Source of the DNA: Bacilli bacterium PM5-9
Lineage (GTDB): Bacteria; Bacillota_I; Bacilli_A; JAJDGJ01
NCBI GenBank assembly: GCA_029893765.1
Contig: JARXZD010000013.1
Location: forward strand, 1-40,938
Length of the DNA: 40,938 nt
Direction of reading: 5' to 3'
How positions within the stretch are numbered: the first letter of the stretch is position 1; every line of letters begins with the position of its first letter. The notes beneath the pieces were generated by a model. It did no database searches, was not told the DNA's origin, and saw only the letters and a list, made by a program, of their open reading frames with translations. Shown here piece after piece: positions 1 to 7,663 of the stretch. A program made the position numbers and the translations under genes.

Positions 1-7
1 CTTTCAT
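1..7 (-). CDS. 5' start of a divergent gene (probably asp23/yloU family), truncated by window edge
   Basis: Only the first two codons (ATG AAA) lie in the window. A strong Shine-Dalgarno, AGGAGGTG on the minus strand at 15-22, sits 7 nt upstream, so this is a real gene start. In many Bacillota rpmB is divergent from the asp23/yloU-fakA pair, and the arrangement here matches. The identity is inference from synteny only. Confidence 0.55.
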
Positions 8-71
8 TGAGTAACACCTCCTAATAAAGATGTTACAATATTTAAGACAATTCCGAAAGTTATTACTTAAG

Positions 72-100
72 ACAATATCATAAATTAATCATATAATCAA
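72..100 (-). promoter_or_regulatory. Promoter for the leftward gene at the window edge
   Basis: On the minus strand TTGATT (95-100), a 17-bp spacer and TATTGT (72-77) form a sigma-A-like promoter. The spacer ends in TGA, giving an extended -10. The decamer TTAAGACAAT occurs on the + strand at 42-51 and again at 67-76, where it overlaps this -10 box. The repeated decamer may be a binding site for a regulator. Confidence 0.5.
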
Positions 101-120
101 GAATACGCTAAAAAAACCGT

Positions 121-149
121 TTGACATTATACTATAAAAATGATAATAT
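121..149 (+). promoter_or_regulatory. rpmB promoter
   Basis: TTGACA (121-126), a 17-bp spacer and TAATAT (144-149), with TGA just before the -10 box. Transcription should begin near 156, giving a leader of about 33 nt before the rpmB ATG. Confidence 0.8.
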
Positions 150-188
150 ATTAAAGCGGAGTAAAAAATTGTAGTGGGGGTAAGAAAT

Positions 189-377
189 ATGGCTAAAGTT
201 TGTCAATTAAGCGGAAAAAAAGCTTTGTCTGGAAATAAAAGATCACATGCATTAAATGCAAGCAAAAGAAAATGGAATGTAAATCTACAAAAAGCAACTG
301 TAATGGTAGATGGAAAACCAACAAAAGTTGTTGCAAGTGCACGTGCTATTAGATCATTAAGAAAAGCAAACGTTTAA
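189..377 (+). CDS. rpmB: 50S ribosomal protein L28
   Basis: A 62-aa ribosomal protein of the large subunit. It begins [16 protein letters not shown], the family's usual N-terminus, and ends in the conserved basic region with [11 protein letters not shown]. The reading frame is open upstream to a GTG at 174, but that codon lies in the G-rich ribosome-binding stretch (GTGGGGG, 174-180) and would add residues the family lacks, so the ATG at 189 is the start. It is monocistronic: it has its own consensus promoter and a terminator directly after the stop. One Cys remains from the zinc-binding form and the other ligands are not evident, so it looks like a non-zinc type. Confidence 0.97.
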   Translation: MAKVCQLSGKKALSGNKRSHALNASKRKWNVNLQKATVMVDGKPTKVVASARAIRSLRKANV

Positions 378-404
378 GCTATAATTTATTTATAGCTTTT
401 TTAT
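376..404 (+). terminator. rpmB terminator
   Basis: Inverted repeat AAGCTATA (376-383) / TATAGCTT (391-398) followed by a T-run. It begins inside the rpmB stop codon region. Confidence 0.85.
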
Positions 405-415
405 TTATCATAGTA

Positions 416-442
416 AAATCAATAGAATTAACTATTGATTTT
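416..442. terminator. Bidirectional terminator between rpmB and rarA
   Basis: The stem ATCAATAG / CTATTGAT, with a 6-nt AATTAA loop, is flanked by A-rich sequence on the left and T7 on the right, so it can terminate transcription from either side. The rarA stop codon (432-434) lies inside the stem. Confidence 0.75.
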
Positions 443-1706
443 TTTGTTTGTTTATTTTTTTTAATAATTCTTCTAAATTATTTGACCTTGAAATTTCATT
501 TAAATAATCATTTAATAAAGCTAAGTGTTTCTCATACGAAGATTTTCTATTAGGATGATAAAATTTCTTTTCTTTTACTTCATTTGGTAAATACTGAATT
601 AAATGTTTGTTTTCATATGGTATTTTCCAATATAGCTCTTTTTGCTTATGATCCATAGGAGTAGCTTGCATATACTCATTAAAATTATAATTGCTTTCTT
701 TTGCACATTCGATTGCAGCATTTAATGCTTCATATGCTTTATTAGATTTTGAACTTAATGCTAAATCAACAACACAAAATGCTAATGGTATCCTAGCTTC
801 AGGAAAGCCAACCATTCGTGCTGTTCTTAAAGCATTATGAACACGATCAACAACCATAGGATTAGCAAGACCAACATCTTCATAGGCTATAATACTAAGT
901 CTTCTTTCTATAATATCTAAGTCTTCACTCAAAATAAGAATTGCTAAATAAAACAGTGCAGCATTAACATCACTACCCCTTATACTTTTTTGTAATGATG
1001 AGATAACATCATAATAATGATTATCGTTTTTATCAATGCTAACATTACTTGATAAATATGAAAATAAATCATCAAGGCTCATACCTTTTTCATATGTTAA
1101 ATCAAGTAACTCTAATTGGTTAATTGCATATCTAACATCTTGATTAGATATTTTAATAATATGACTAATAACTTTATCAGAATCTTTATAATTTTTTAAA
1201 CTAGTTTCTTTAATAACTCTTTTTAAAAAAGTTTTTAAATCATCTTCACTAATTTTCTTAACTTCTAATAAAATTACCCTTGATCTAATAGCACTATTGA
1301 TTGAATGATATGGATTAGAATTAGTTAAACCAATTAAAGTTATTAAACCACTTTCAATATGTGGTAATAAAATATCCTGTTTATCTTTATTCATTCGATG
1401 TATTTCATCAATAATTAAAATAAACGATGAACTTAATCTCGCTCGTGCTATTGCATTTTCTAAATCTTTTTTATTAGAATTTGTTGCATTTATCTCTAAA
1501 TAATCACAATCTAATAAACTAGTAATAATTCTAGCGATAGTCGTTTTTCCACATCCAGCATTACCATATAAAATCATCGATAATATCTTTTGTTTATCAA
1601 CCATTTTTCTAATAACACCATTTTTCCCAACAAGATGCTCTTGACCAATAACATCATCTAAGTTTGTTGGTCTAATTGTATTTGCTAACATACTATTTTT
1701 TTCCAT
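432..1706 (-). CDS. rarA: Replication-associated recombination protein A (RarA/MgsA AAA+ ATPase)
   Basis: A clamp-loader-like AAA+ ATPase (424 aa, usual length) acting at stalled replication forks. Walker A GNAGCGKT is at about residues 48-55. Walker B with the family's IDEIHRMNK follows at about 100, then sensor residues near NSNPYHSINSAIRSR. The C-terminal MgsA-type domain includes RRLSIIAYEDVGLANP and ends with the typical YHPNRKSSYE region. The frame is open to 1760, but that would run through the 3' end of yitT. The ATG at 1706, giving MEKNSMLANTIRP, follows the yitT stop by one base (TAATATG) and matches the family N-terminus. The SD is weak (GGTGG), so translation probably depends on coupling to yitT. 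Confidence 0.93.
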   Translation of the reverse strand: MEKNSMLANTIRPTNLDDVIGQEHLVGKNGVIRKMVDKQKILSMILYGNAGCGKTTIARIITSLLDCDYLEINATNSNKKDLENAIARARLSSSFILIIDEIHRMNKDKQDILLPHIESGLITLIGLTNSNPYHSINSAIRSRVILLEVKKISEDDLKTFLKRVIKETSLKNYKDSDKVISHIIKISNQDVRYAINQLELLDLTYEKGMSLDDLFSYLSSNVSIDKNDNHYYDVISSLQKSIRGSDVNAALFYLAILILSEDLDIIERRLSIIAYEDVGLANPMVVDRVHNALRTARMVGFPEARIPLAFCVVDLALSSKSNKAYEALNAAIECAKESNYNFNEYMQATPMDHKQKELYWKIPYENKHLIQYLPNEVKEKKFYHPNRKSSYEKHLALLNDYLNEISRSNNLEELLKKINKQKNQ

Positions 1707-1707
1707 A

Positions 1708-2544
1708 TTATTGCACCACCGAACGATAACTAAAACCTTGACCGATAACTTTTGATACATTATGAACTATAACAAATGCTTTTTTATCATGCATCTCAAT
1801 GATTTGTTGTAATCTATTAAAATCTCGATCATTTAATACCACCATTAAAACATATTTTTTTTCATTTGTATATGCTCCTTGAGCTATTAATTTAGTTGCT
1901 CCACGACCAACAATATTAATAATATCATTAGAAATTTCTTCGTGTTTATCACTAATAATATATACAGCTTTTTTTCTTGTTAAACCACTTGTTAAATATT
2001 CCATAATAATTGAAGTAAGCATGATTACTAAAGCAGAATACATAAATTGTTCGATACCAAAAACAAATAGTGAAGCAATAACAACAACTGCATCAGTTAT
2101 TAATAAACCTAAAGATTGGTTTAAACCAAAAAACTTTTTCATTAATAGTGGTGGTATTGTTGTACCCCCGCTTGAAGCATTTAAGTAATATAAGATATTA
2201 ACTCCTATAGCTGTTAATAAACTACCAAATAACACTGATAACAAAATATCATTTGTTAAAGCTACTTCCGGAATTACCTTTATAAGCATAGGCATAACAA
2301 GAGTACCATACGCTGTTTTTATAAAAAATTCTTTTCCTAAAATAAATAAACCAATCACTAATAAAATACTATTAATAGTAAGTGCTGTTGTCGCAAGATT
2401 TATTGAAGCTAACTTTTGCATTATAATGGCAATTCCACCAACTCCACCAGCTGCTACTTGATGAGGTGCAAACATAGTATTGATTGCTAAAACAATGAAA
2501 AAAACACCTAATGGAACACCAACAATTTGTTTTACTAGTTTCAT
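1708..2544 (-). CDS. YitT family membrane protein with C-terminal DUF2179
   Basis: A 278-aa integral membrane protein of the YitT family, common and often duplicated in Bacillota, with no settled function. Five to six hydrophobic segments fill residues 1-190, including the glycine-rich AAGGVGGIAIIMQKL near residue 31 and the conserved NASSGGTTIPPLLMKK. The last 85 residues form the cytoplasmic DUF2179-like domain (KAVYIISDKHEEI ... QQIIEMHDKKAFVIVHNVSKVIG). The SD is strong (AAAGGAGGTAATGATATG). A TATAAT (minus, 2564-2569) lies just after the upstream operon's terminator and may be this gene's -10. It is transcribed with rarA, which starts one base after its stop. Confidence 0.88.
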   Translation of the reverse strand: MKLVKQIVGVPLGVFFIVLAINTMFAPHQVAAGGVGGIAIIMQKLASINLATTALTINSILLVIGLFILGKEFFIKTAYGTLVMPMLIKVIPEVALTNDILLSVLFGSLLTAIGVNILYYLNASSGGTTIPPLLMKKFFGLNQSLGLLITDAVVVIASLFVFGIEQFMYSALVIMLTSIIMEYLTSGLTRKKAVYIISDKHEEISNDIINIVGRGATKLIAQGAYTNEKKYVLMVVLNDRDFNRLQQIIEMHDKKAFVIVHNVSKVIGQGFSYRSVVQ

Positions 2545-2569
2545 ATCATTACCTCCTTTACATATTATA

Positions 2570-2598
2570 TTTAAAAAAGAAGCTGCAAGTTGCAGCTT
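2570..2598 (-). terminator. Terminator of the exported folding-factor operon
   Basis: Stem AAGCTGC (2580-2586) / GCAGCTT (2592-2598) with a 5-nt loop. Read leftward it is followed by CTTTTTT. Confidence 0.85.
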
Positions 2599-2603
2599 AT
2601 ACT

Positions 2604-3179
2604 CTATTTATTTAACTTATTAATATAAGCAGTTACATCCGCTTTACTATTAATAAATTTAATTGCTTTACCATTTTTAATTTTTATTAAAGCAACATCT
2701 TTTTTGATTTTTATTTCATTTGGATTCTGAGGTAGTTTTTTACCACTAGAAACATTCTTAGTTAATGATATATTTTGAACTTTACTACTATCAACAAAAT
2801 AATATGCCTCTCTAGTAATTTTACTTGCTAATTCATTAACATTTTCACTTGTACCAAATAAAACGAAATATTCTTTATCAACACGATTAAATGTTTCACC
2901 CAATAAAATGCTTTGAGCAGAATAAGTTATTCCTTCTGTGTTTTCATCTGCAACTAAAACACTATTAGGTAACTTATAGTTTTTATTTCCTTCACCACTC
3001 ATATATGGCAAAATTAATGTACCAACCATTACCACAATAATTATTCCAACAACAATCAAAACTAGCTTTTTGTTTCGATCATCTTTTAACTCAGTTTTAA
3101 AAGGATTTGCTTTAGGATCAGCTGGTTTTTTAACTTTTTGTCTTCTTTTAGCATATGGGTTATTTCTATTACTAGCCAT
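2604..3179 (-). CDS. Single-pass membrane protein with thioredoxin-fold-like extracytoplasmic domain, no CXXC
   Basis: 191 aa. A strongly basic cytoplasmic N-terminus (1-38, rich in N/R/K/P) precedes one TM helix at about 39-60 (LVLIVVGIIIVVMVGTLIL). The external domain of about 130 aa has a thioredoxin-like outline: EYFVLFGTSENVNELASKI resembles the first strand and helix, and VALIKIKNGKAIKF ... VTAYINKL resembles the closing strands and helix. The redox CXXC is absent and there are no cysteines. The start overlaps the stop of the upstream foldase gene (TAATG), so the two are translationally coupled. The folding context suggests an accessory role at the outer face of the membrane. The fold is my inference; a structure prediction would settle it. 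Confidence 0.7.
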   Translation of the reverse strand: MASNRNNPYAKRRQKVKKPADPKANPFKTELKDDRNKKLVLIVVGIIIVVMVGTLILPYMSGEGNKNYKLPNSVLVADENTEGITYSAQSILLGETFNRVDKEYFVLFGTSENVNELASKITREAYYFVDSSKVQNISLTKNVSSGKKLPQNPNEIKIKKDVALIKIKNGKAIKFINSKADVTAYINKLNK

Positions 3180-4156
3180 TAATTAGCACCATCCTTTGCA
3201 TCTTTATAATCAGCAATTATTTTATTTGTTGCTGCATCATAAATCATTTTATCACTACTATTTGCAAAATTAATATTTCCTTTTGCTCTAAATTGAACTA
3301 ATAAATATTCAGTTAAATAACTATTTTCTTGAACAGCTTTTTCAAATTGTAAATCTTTTAATCTTTCTTTACTTGCTGCAAAAGTTGCTCTTTCACCTTT
3401 ATCAGTTTTTAAAATATAATAATTAACACCATCAATTTCGATAGCTTTTTTATTAAACTGTAAATATTTATATCTATCAAGTGTTTTTAATAATTTTTCC
3501 TCAACTTCTTCACGAGAAACACTTTTTTCACCATTTTTATCCTCATCACTTCCAGGATAAGTTTTAATTAATTCTTTATAAATATCTTTAATATCATCTT
3601 TAGTAGCATTTTTTAATTTTTCTTCAATTTCAGTCTTAGCTTTTTCTATTTTTTCAGTGTCACCTTCAAACATTGAATCATCAATTTTAATAACATAATA
3701 ACTTGTCATTTCTCCTGCTTTTTCATCATATAATTTTTTTAATGTTTTATTATTAACATATAATTTTTGATATGTATCTTTTGTATATTGTTCTTCTTGT
3801 ATTTGTAAAAAAGAACCCGTTTTCTTTAATAAATCCATTTCATCTTTAACTGCATATTCTTTAACCGCATCAGGATTATTTTCTTTAATGCTTTTAATTT
3901 GTTTATCTACTTCTTCTTTAACTTTTTTATTTTTATCATAACTATAATCTTTTTCTAATAACTCTGAATTTATAATATCAAAAAAACCTTCAGCTTTACT
4001 ATCAATTCTTGCTTGTTGATATGCTTCATCAACATTTACATTTTGGTTTTGCATTGACATTAAAATTACATCTGCTGCATTACTTTGCCATGTGAAAACA
4101 CCTAAACCTAGAACAAAGGCAGCAACAATACTAAATTTTTTAATTTTATTTTTCAT
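3179..4156 (-). CDS. Exported SurA/PrsA-like chaperone with degenerate PPIase region
   Basis: 325 aa with a type I signal peptide (basic start, hydrophobic IVAAFVLGLGVFT, then QSNA-AD; no lipobox Cys). Residues 30-130 are helical and charged, like the chaperone N-domain of SurA/PrsA (NVDEAYQQARIDSKAEGFF, a typical 'no-lid' start). The middle, at about 150-250 (MTSYYVIKIDDSMFEGDTEKIEKAKTE), follows the outline of a parvulin domain but lacks the His and Gly-rich catalytic features. The final helix returns to the chaperone domain. It lies 12 nt downstream of a canonical PrsA-like gene and probably arose as its paralogue. The SD AGGAGG is good. Confidence 0.72.
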   Translation of the reverse strand: MKNKIKKFSIVAAFVLGLGVFTWQSNAADVILMSMQNQNVNVDEAYQQARIDSKAEGFFDIINSELLEKDYSYDKNKKVKEEVDKQIKSIKENNPDAVKEYAVKDEMDLLKKTGSFLQIQEEQYTKDTYQKLYVNNKTLKKLYDEKAGEMTSYYVIKIDDSMFEGDTEKIEKAKTEIEEKLKNATKDDIKDIYKELIKTYPGSDEDKNGEKSVSREEVEEKLLKTLDRYKYLQFNKKAIEIDGVNYYILKTDKGERATFAASKERLKDLQFEKAVQENSYLTEYLLVQFRAKGNINFANSSDKMIYDAATNKIIADYKDAKDGAN

Positions 4157-4168
4157 TACTTTCTCCTC

Positions 4169-5221
4169 CTAGTATCCATAGTTTCCATATTGATTAGCAG
4201 TTTCAGGATCATATTGAATATATTGTTTTCTACCTGTTAACAATGAATTAGCATATGCTTTTGAATAAATAGCATCCTTAATATCAATATTATTATTTTC
4301 TCTAAACAACAATAATGCATATTCACTTGTGTATTGATTATTTGTTGAATATAATTCATACAATTTGCTTGCTACATCATTTTTTAAATCATCATAAGAT
4401 TTTTTAGCTTCTGTATACTCTACATAAATTATTTCATATCCATACTCAGTTTCTATTGGAGTCATTGTATATTTTTTATCTTCTAATGCAAATGCAGCAT
4501 TAGTAATAACTTGTGATACACCTGCTGTTTTAGCACTAGTAACATTGTATTTACCAATTAATCCATCTTCATTAATTTTATCATCACTGTATTTTTTAAC
4601 AGCATCCTTAAAACTCATACCTTTATTTAATTCACTTACTACATCTTTAGCTCTTTTTGAAGCTTCTTGTTTTGCTTTTTCAAGTTTTGTTTCATCTAAA
4701 GCATCTGTGCTTGTAATTTTAGGTGAAATTAACAAATGATAAATATTTGCTGTACCAGAAAATTTATTTTTATAAACATAATCTTTTTCTGCCTTAGTAA
4801 ATATTTCATTATAAGCAGTATCAATTCGAGCAAGCTCACGATATGCTTCTAATAAAAGTCCTGATTTTTCAAGATATGCTTCTTTAGTTTTAACACCATA
4901 AGATGCATATTCCTTTTTCAAATCTTTATCGTCTTCTTTATTTGCTTCTTTAACTTCTTGATATTTTTTATCAATTATACCTTTTAACCTTGAATCATCT
5001 TTATATTTTTCTTTTAGCACCTTCATATCTAATACTTCTAATGCTGGTGCATAACTTGCATTTAGTGAAATTGCATCATTTAAAGCCTCTTCTGTTATTT
5101 TCTTTTTATTAACTGTTACAACTTCTTTATCTTTATTAGATATTTCAGCTGCAAAAGTAATATTACTTACAACAAAAGCACTTAAAATAACCCCTGCAAA
5201 AACCTTTCTTTTTAAACTCAT
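4169..5221 (-). CDS. prsA: PrsA-like foldase (parvulin PPIase), exported
   Basis: 350 aa. Signal peptide with the hydrophobic core VFAGVILSAFVVSNITFAA. The N-terminal chaperone segment (VTVNKKKITEEALNDAI) is the usual SurA/PrsA opening. The parvulin domain at about 160-270 has IYHLLISPK (the family's H-I/L-L strand), the MSFKDAVKKYSDD helix, GLIGKYNV, and EYGYEIIYVEY at its end. There is no lipobox cysteine, so unlike Bacillus PrsA it is not an obvious lipoprotein and may be released or kept by the uncleaved N-terminus. The frame is open to a TTG at 5236, but that lies across the SD (GGGAGGT), so the ATG at 5221 is the start. It is first in a three-gene operon of folding factors. Confidence 0.85.
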   Translation of the reverse strand: MSLKRKVFAGVILSAFVVSNITFAAEISNKDKEVVTVNKKKITEEALNDAISLNASYAPALEVLDMKVLKEKYKDDSRLKGIIDKKYQEVKEANKEDDKDLKKEYASYGVKTKEAYLEKSGLLLEAYRELARIDTAYNEIFTKAEKDYVYKNKFSGTANIYHLLISPKITSTDALDETKLEKAKQEASKRAKDVVSELNKGMSFKDAVKKYSDDKINEDGLIGKYNVTSAKTAGVSQVITNAAFALEDKKYTMTPIETEYGYEIIYVEYTEAKKSYDDLKNDVASKLYELYSTNNQYTSEYALLLFRENNNIDIKDAIYSKAYANSLLTGRKQYIQYDPETANQYGNYGY

Positions 5222-5291
5222 ATCTTTACCTCCCAAATAATTGTTTCTATATGAAAGAATTCATTCAAACATAATCACAACTTACCAAATT

Positions 5292-5300
5292 ATTATATCA
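5292..5300 (-). promoter_or_regulatory. Extended -10 promoter of the prsA operon
   Basis: TGATATAAT on the minus strand, about 70 nt upstream of the prsA ATG. No good -35 box is at 17 bp; the TG dinucleotide probably compensates. Confidence 0.6.
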
Positions 5301-5339
5301 TAAATAGTTAAAAAATAATAATTATTTCAAAAAATTATT

Positions 5340-7430
5340 CTATATTTTCTTGACAAAATCAGCGACTATTTGCTTAATTCCAATCTTATTCTCAAAAGCA
5401 ATCGTTAAAATATTATCTTTAATGTTTATAACTACCCCTTTTTTAAAATCAGGATGCATTACAACATCGTTTATTACAAAAACTTCACTTTCTTTATTTT
5501 CTTTTTGTTTCTTAAAAACATTCATTTCATTAACTTGTGGTTCTAAAAAGGCATCTTGGCGATATCTCCCATTTTTCTTTAACAAATCATCAGTAATTTC
5601 CTTAATAAACATACTACTAGACATATAATTATAATTCATACTTCTAGTATGGCTTAAAAGAAATAATTGATCTTTAGCACGTGTAAATGTTACATATGCT
5701 AATCTTCTCTCTTCTTCCATATTTAATGTTTCTAATGAAAACGAACTTGGAAAAACACCATCACATAAAAATACAGCAAAAACATATTTAAATTCTAGTC
5801 CTTTTGCAGAGTGCATAGTCATTAAACTAACTTTTGCACCCTCATTTTCATCATCAACTGTATCAAGAGAAATATCTTGTAAGAACTCACCTAATTTTTT
5901 AGGTATTGCTCTAGCATAACTAAACAATTCTTCAATATTTGAATATCTTCTTTGATAATCAATACTTTCAGTTGCATAATCTTCTAAAATATTATATTTC
6001 AACATTATTTTCTCAATTAACACATCAACATTATCATCCACTTTTTTCATTTCTTCAATAAAGCATACTAAATCATTTAATGCTTTACATTGAGCAGAAG
6101 ATAAACCAATCTCGCCTAAATTTTCTTTAATTGCAGTATAATAACTTGAATTATTTTTAGTTGCATAATCAACTATTTTATCAATACTTACAGTACCAAT
6201 CTTTCTTTTTGGAGTATTTACAATTCTTAAAAAAGATAAATCATCATCATTATAAATTACTTTTAAATAAGAAATTATATCTTTAATCTCTTTTCTTTCA
6301 AAAAATCTTGTCCCACCAATTATTTGATAATCAATATTAGCTTTAGTTAAATATTGTTCAAATACCCTAGATATATAGTTAGAACGATATAATATCGCAA
6401 AGTCATCATAATTAACATCCTCTACAGTATCAATTATTTCTTTAATTTTATCAACTACAAAGATAGCTTCATCATCACTAGTTTCACCAATATAATGTTC
6501 AACTTTATCTTCGCTTTCTATTGTTGGAATTAATTTTTTCTCAATACGATCTTGATTGTTTATTATTAAATCATTTGCACAATCTAATATATGTTTTTTA
6601 GAACGATAATTATATTCTAATTTAATAACTTGAGATGGTTTGAAATCATTCTCAAAATTTAAAATATAATCAATTTTTGCTCCACGCCAAGTATAAATGG
6701 TTTGGTCTGGATCTCCAACAACAAACACATTCAAATCTTTACCTAATAACTTAATTAATTCATATTGTTGAAAGTTTGTATCTTGAAACTCATCAACATG
6801 AATATAATTAAAGCGATAACGCCACTTATCTAAAATTTGTTCATTCTCTTTAAAAAGTTTTACACACAACAAGATTAAATCATCAAAATCAACTGAATTA
6901 TTATCTTTTAAATAACTTTGATATTCATGATAAAATTGTTCATAAATATTTTTTGTGAAATCATCTAAATATTCAGGATAATAGTTATTTTTTTGATTAG
7001 AAATATAAGCTATTATTGATTTAACTTGAAAATAGTCTTTATCATAATTAAGTTTTTTATTGATATTTTTTAAAATTGCTTTTTGATCATCGCTATCTAA
7101 AATATTAAAATCTCTTGTATATCCTAAAAGGTTAATATCCTCTTTCAACACCCTTAAACAAAAACTATGAAACGTTGTTATTAACCCTAAAAAAGCTTCT
7201 GTATCAAGAAGCTGTAATACTCTTTCTCTCATTTCCTTTGCTGCTTTATTTGTAAAAGTTATTGCAAGAATATTTCTTTCATTAATATTTCTTTCTTTTA
7301 TCAAGTAAGCAATACGATTAGTTAAAACTGCTGTTTTACCTGAACCTGCACCAGCTATTACTTTAATATATGGACTAGTACTAGTAATTGCTTCTATTTG
7401 TTGTTCATTAAATTTATTAAGGTCTATCAT
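5340..7430 (-). CDS. pcrA: ATP-dependent 3'-5' DNA helicase PcrA/UvrD
   Basis: A superfamily I helicase for DNA repair and replication-fork maintenance, 696 aa (somewhat shorter than the usual 720-740). The Q motif FNEQQIEAI and Walker A AGAGSGKT (26-33) open the protein. Motif II is VDEFQDTN, motif III VGDPDQTIYTWRGA, motif IV LEYNYRS, motif V VSLMTMHSAKGLEF and motif VI EEERRLAYVTFTRAK. The C-terminal tail keeps the PcrA-type RNA polymerase-interaction-like domain (VMHPDFKKGVVINIKDNILTIAF). Its SD is weak, and the ATG overlaps the stop of a 34-aa upstream gene by 4 nt (ATGA), so translation is probably coupled. Confidence 0.96.
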   Translation of the reverse strand: MIDLNKFNEQQIEAITSTSPYIKVIAGAGSGKTAVLTNRIAYLIKERNINERNILAITFTNKAAKEMRERVLQLLDTEAFLGLITTFHSFCLRVLKEDINLLGYTRDFNILDSDDQKAILKNINKKLNYDKDYFQVKSIIAYISNQKNNYYPEYLDDFTKNIYEQFYHEYQSYLKDNNSVDFDDLILLCVKLFKENEQILDKWRYRFNYIHVDEFQDTNFQQYELIKLLGKDLNVFVVGDPDQTIYTWRGAKIDYILNFENDFKPSQVIKLEYNYRSKKHILDCANDLIINNQDRIEKKLIPTIESEDKVEHYIGETSDDEAIFVVDKIKEIIDTVEDVNYDDFAILYRSNYISRVFEQYLTKANIDYQIIGGTRFFERKEIKDIISYLKVIYNDDDLSFLRIVNTPKRKIGTVSIDKIVDYATKNNSSYYTAIKENLGEIGLSSAQCKALNDLVCFIEEMKKVDDNVDVLIEKIMLKYNILEDYATESIDYQRRYSNIEELFSYARAIPKKLGEFLQDISLDTVDDENEGAKVSLMTMHSAKGLEFKYVFAVFLCDGVFPSSFSLETLNMEEERRLAYVTFTRAKDQLFLLSHTRSMNYNYMSSSMFIKEITDDLLKKNGRYRQDAFLEPQVNEMNVFKKQKENKESEVFVINDVVMHPDFKKGVVINIKDNILTIAFENKIGIKQIVADFVKKI

Positions 7431-7531
7431 TTAGAAATCATCCCAATACCAATTAATGCTTCACTAATATATATAATTGCTCCAACAACAACCAGCGTTA
7501 AAACTATCAAAAATTTCTTCTTATTTGGCAC
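7427..7531 (-). CDS. 34-aa single-pass membrane peptide upstream of and overlapping pcrA
   Basis: A GTG start with a well-placed SD (AGGTGG, 5 nt upstream) opens a 34-codon frame. The peptide begins PNKKKFLIVLTLVVVGAI after the initiator, so a basic N-terminus precedes one TM helix at about 8-23, and it ends GIGMISK. Its TGA overlaps the pcrA ATG (ATGA). The good SD, the exact coupling overlap, the positive-inside design and the weak pcrA SD together support a real gene. The function is unknown; it may serve only to load ribosomes for pcrA, or be a small membrane protein in its own right. Confidence 0.7.
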   Translation of the reverse strand: MPNKKKFLIVLTLVVVGAIIYISEALIGIGMISK

Positions 7532-7548
7532 ATTACCACCTCGATAAT

Positions 7549-7554
7549 ATTATA
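7549..7554 (-). promoter_or_regulatory. Probable -10 box of the small-peptide/pcrA operon
   Basis: TATAAT on the minus strand, 18 nt upstream of the GTG start and just downstream of a terminator. The -35 is weak (a TTATAA-like sequence at 17 bp), so the call rests on position and the perfect -10. Confidence 0.45.
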
Positions 7555-7577
7555 CATTATTTATAGTCTATTATAAA

Positions 7578-7608
7578 GAAAAAAGAAGTTTGTCTAAATT
7601 AAACTTCT
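7578..7608 (-). terminator. Terminator following the secreted repeat-protein gene
   Basis: Perfect 8-bp stem AGAAGTTT (7584-7591) / AAACTTCT (7601-7608). Read leftward it is followed by TTTTTTC. Confidence 0.85.
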
Positions 7609-7663
7609 CTTTGTTTTTTGAAAATTATCATCTTGTTTAAAAATGTCATTTTTGATAAAAAAA

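Noticed and set aside
1707-1760. N-terminal extension of RarA into yitT
   Set aside because: The extra 18 residues are unrelated to the family and overlap yitT coding sequence; the ATG at 1706 fits family and spacing.
4169-5221. PrsA as a lipoprotein
   Set aside because: No cysteine follows the hydrophobic core of the signal sequence.
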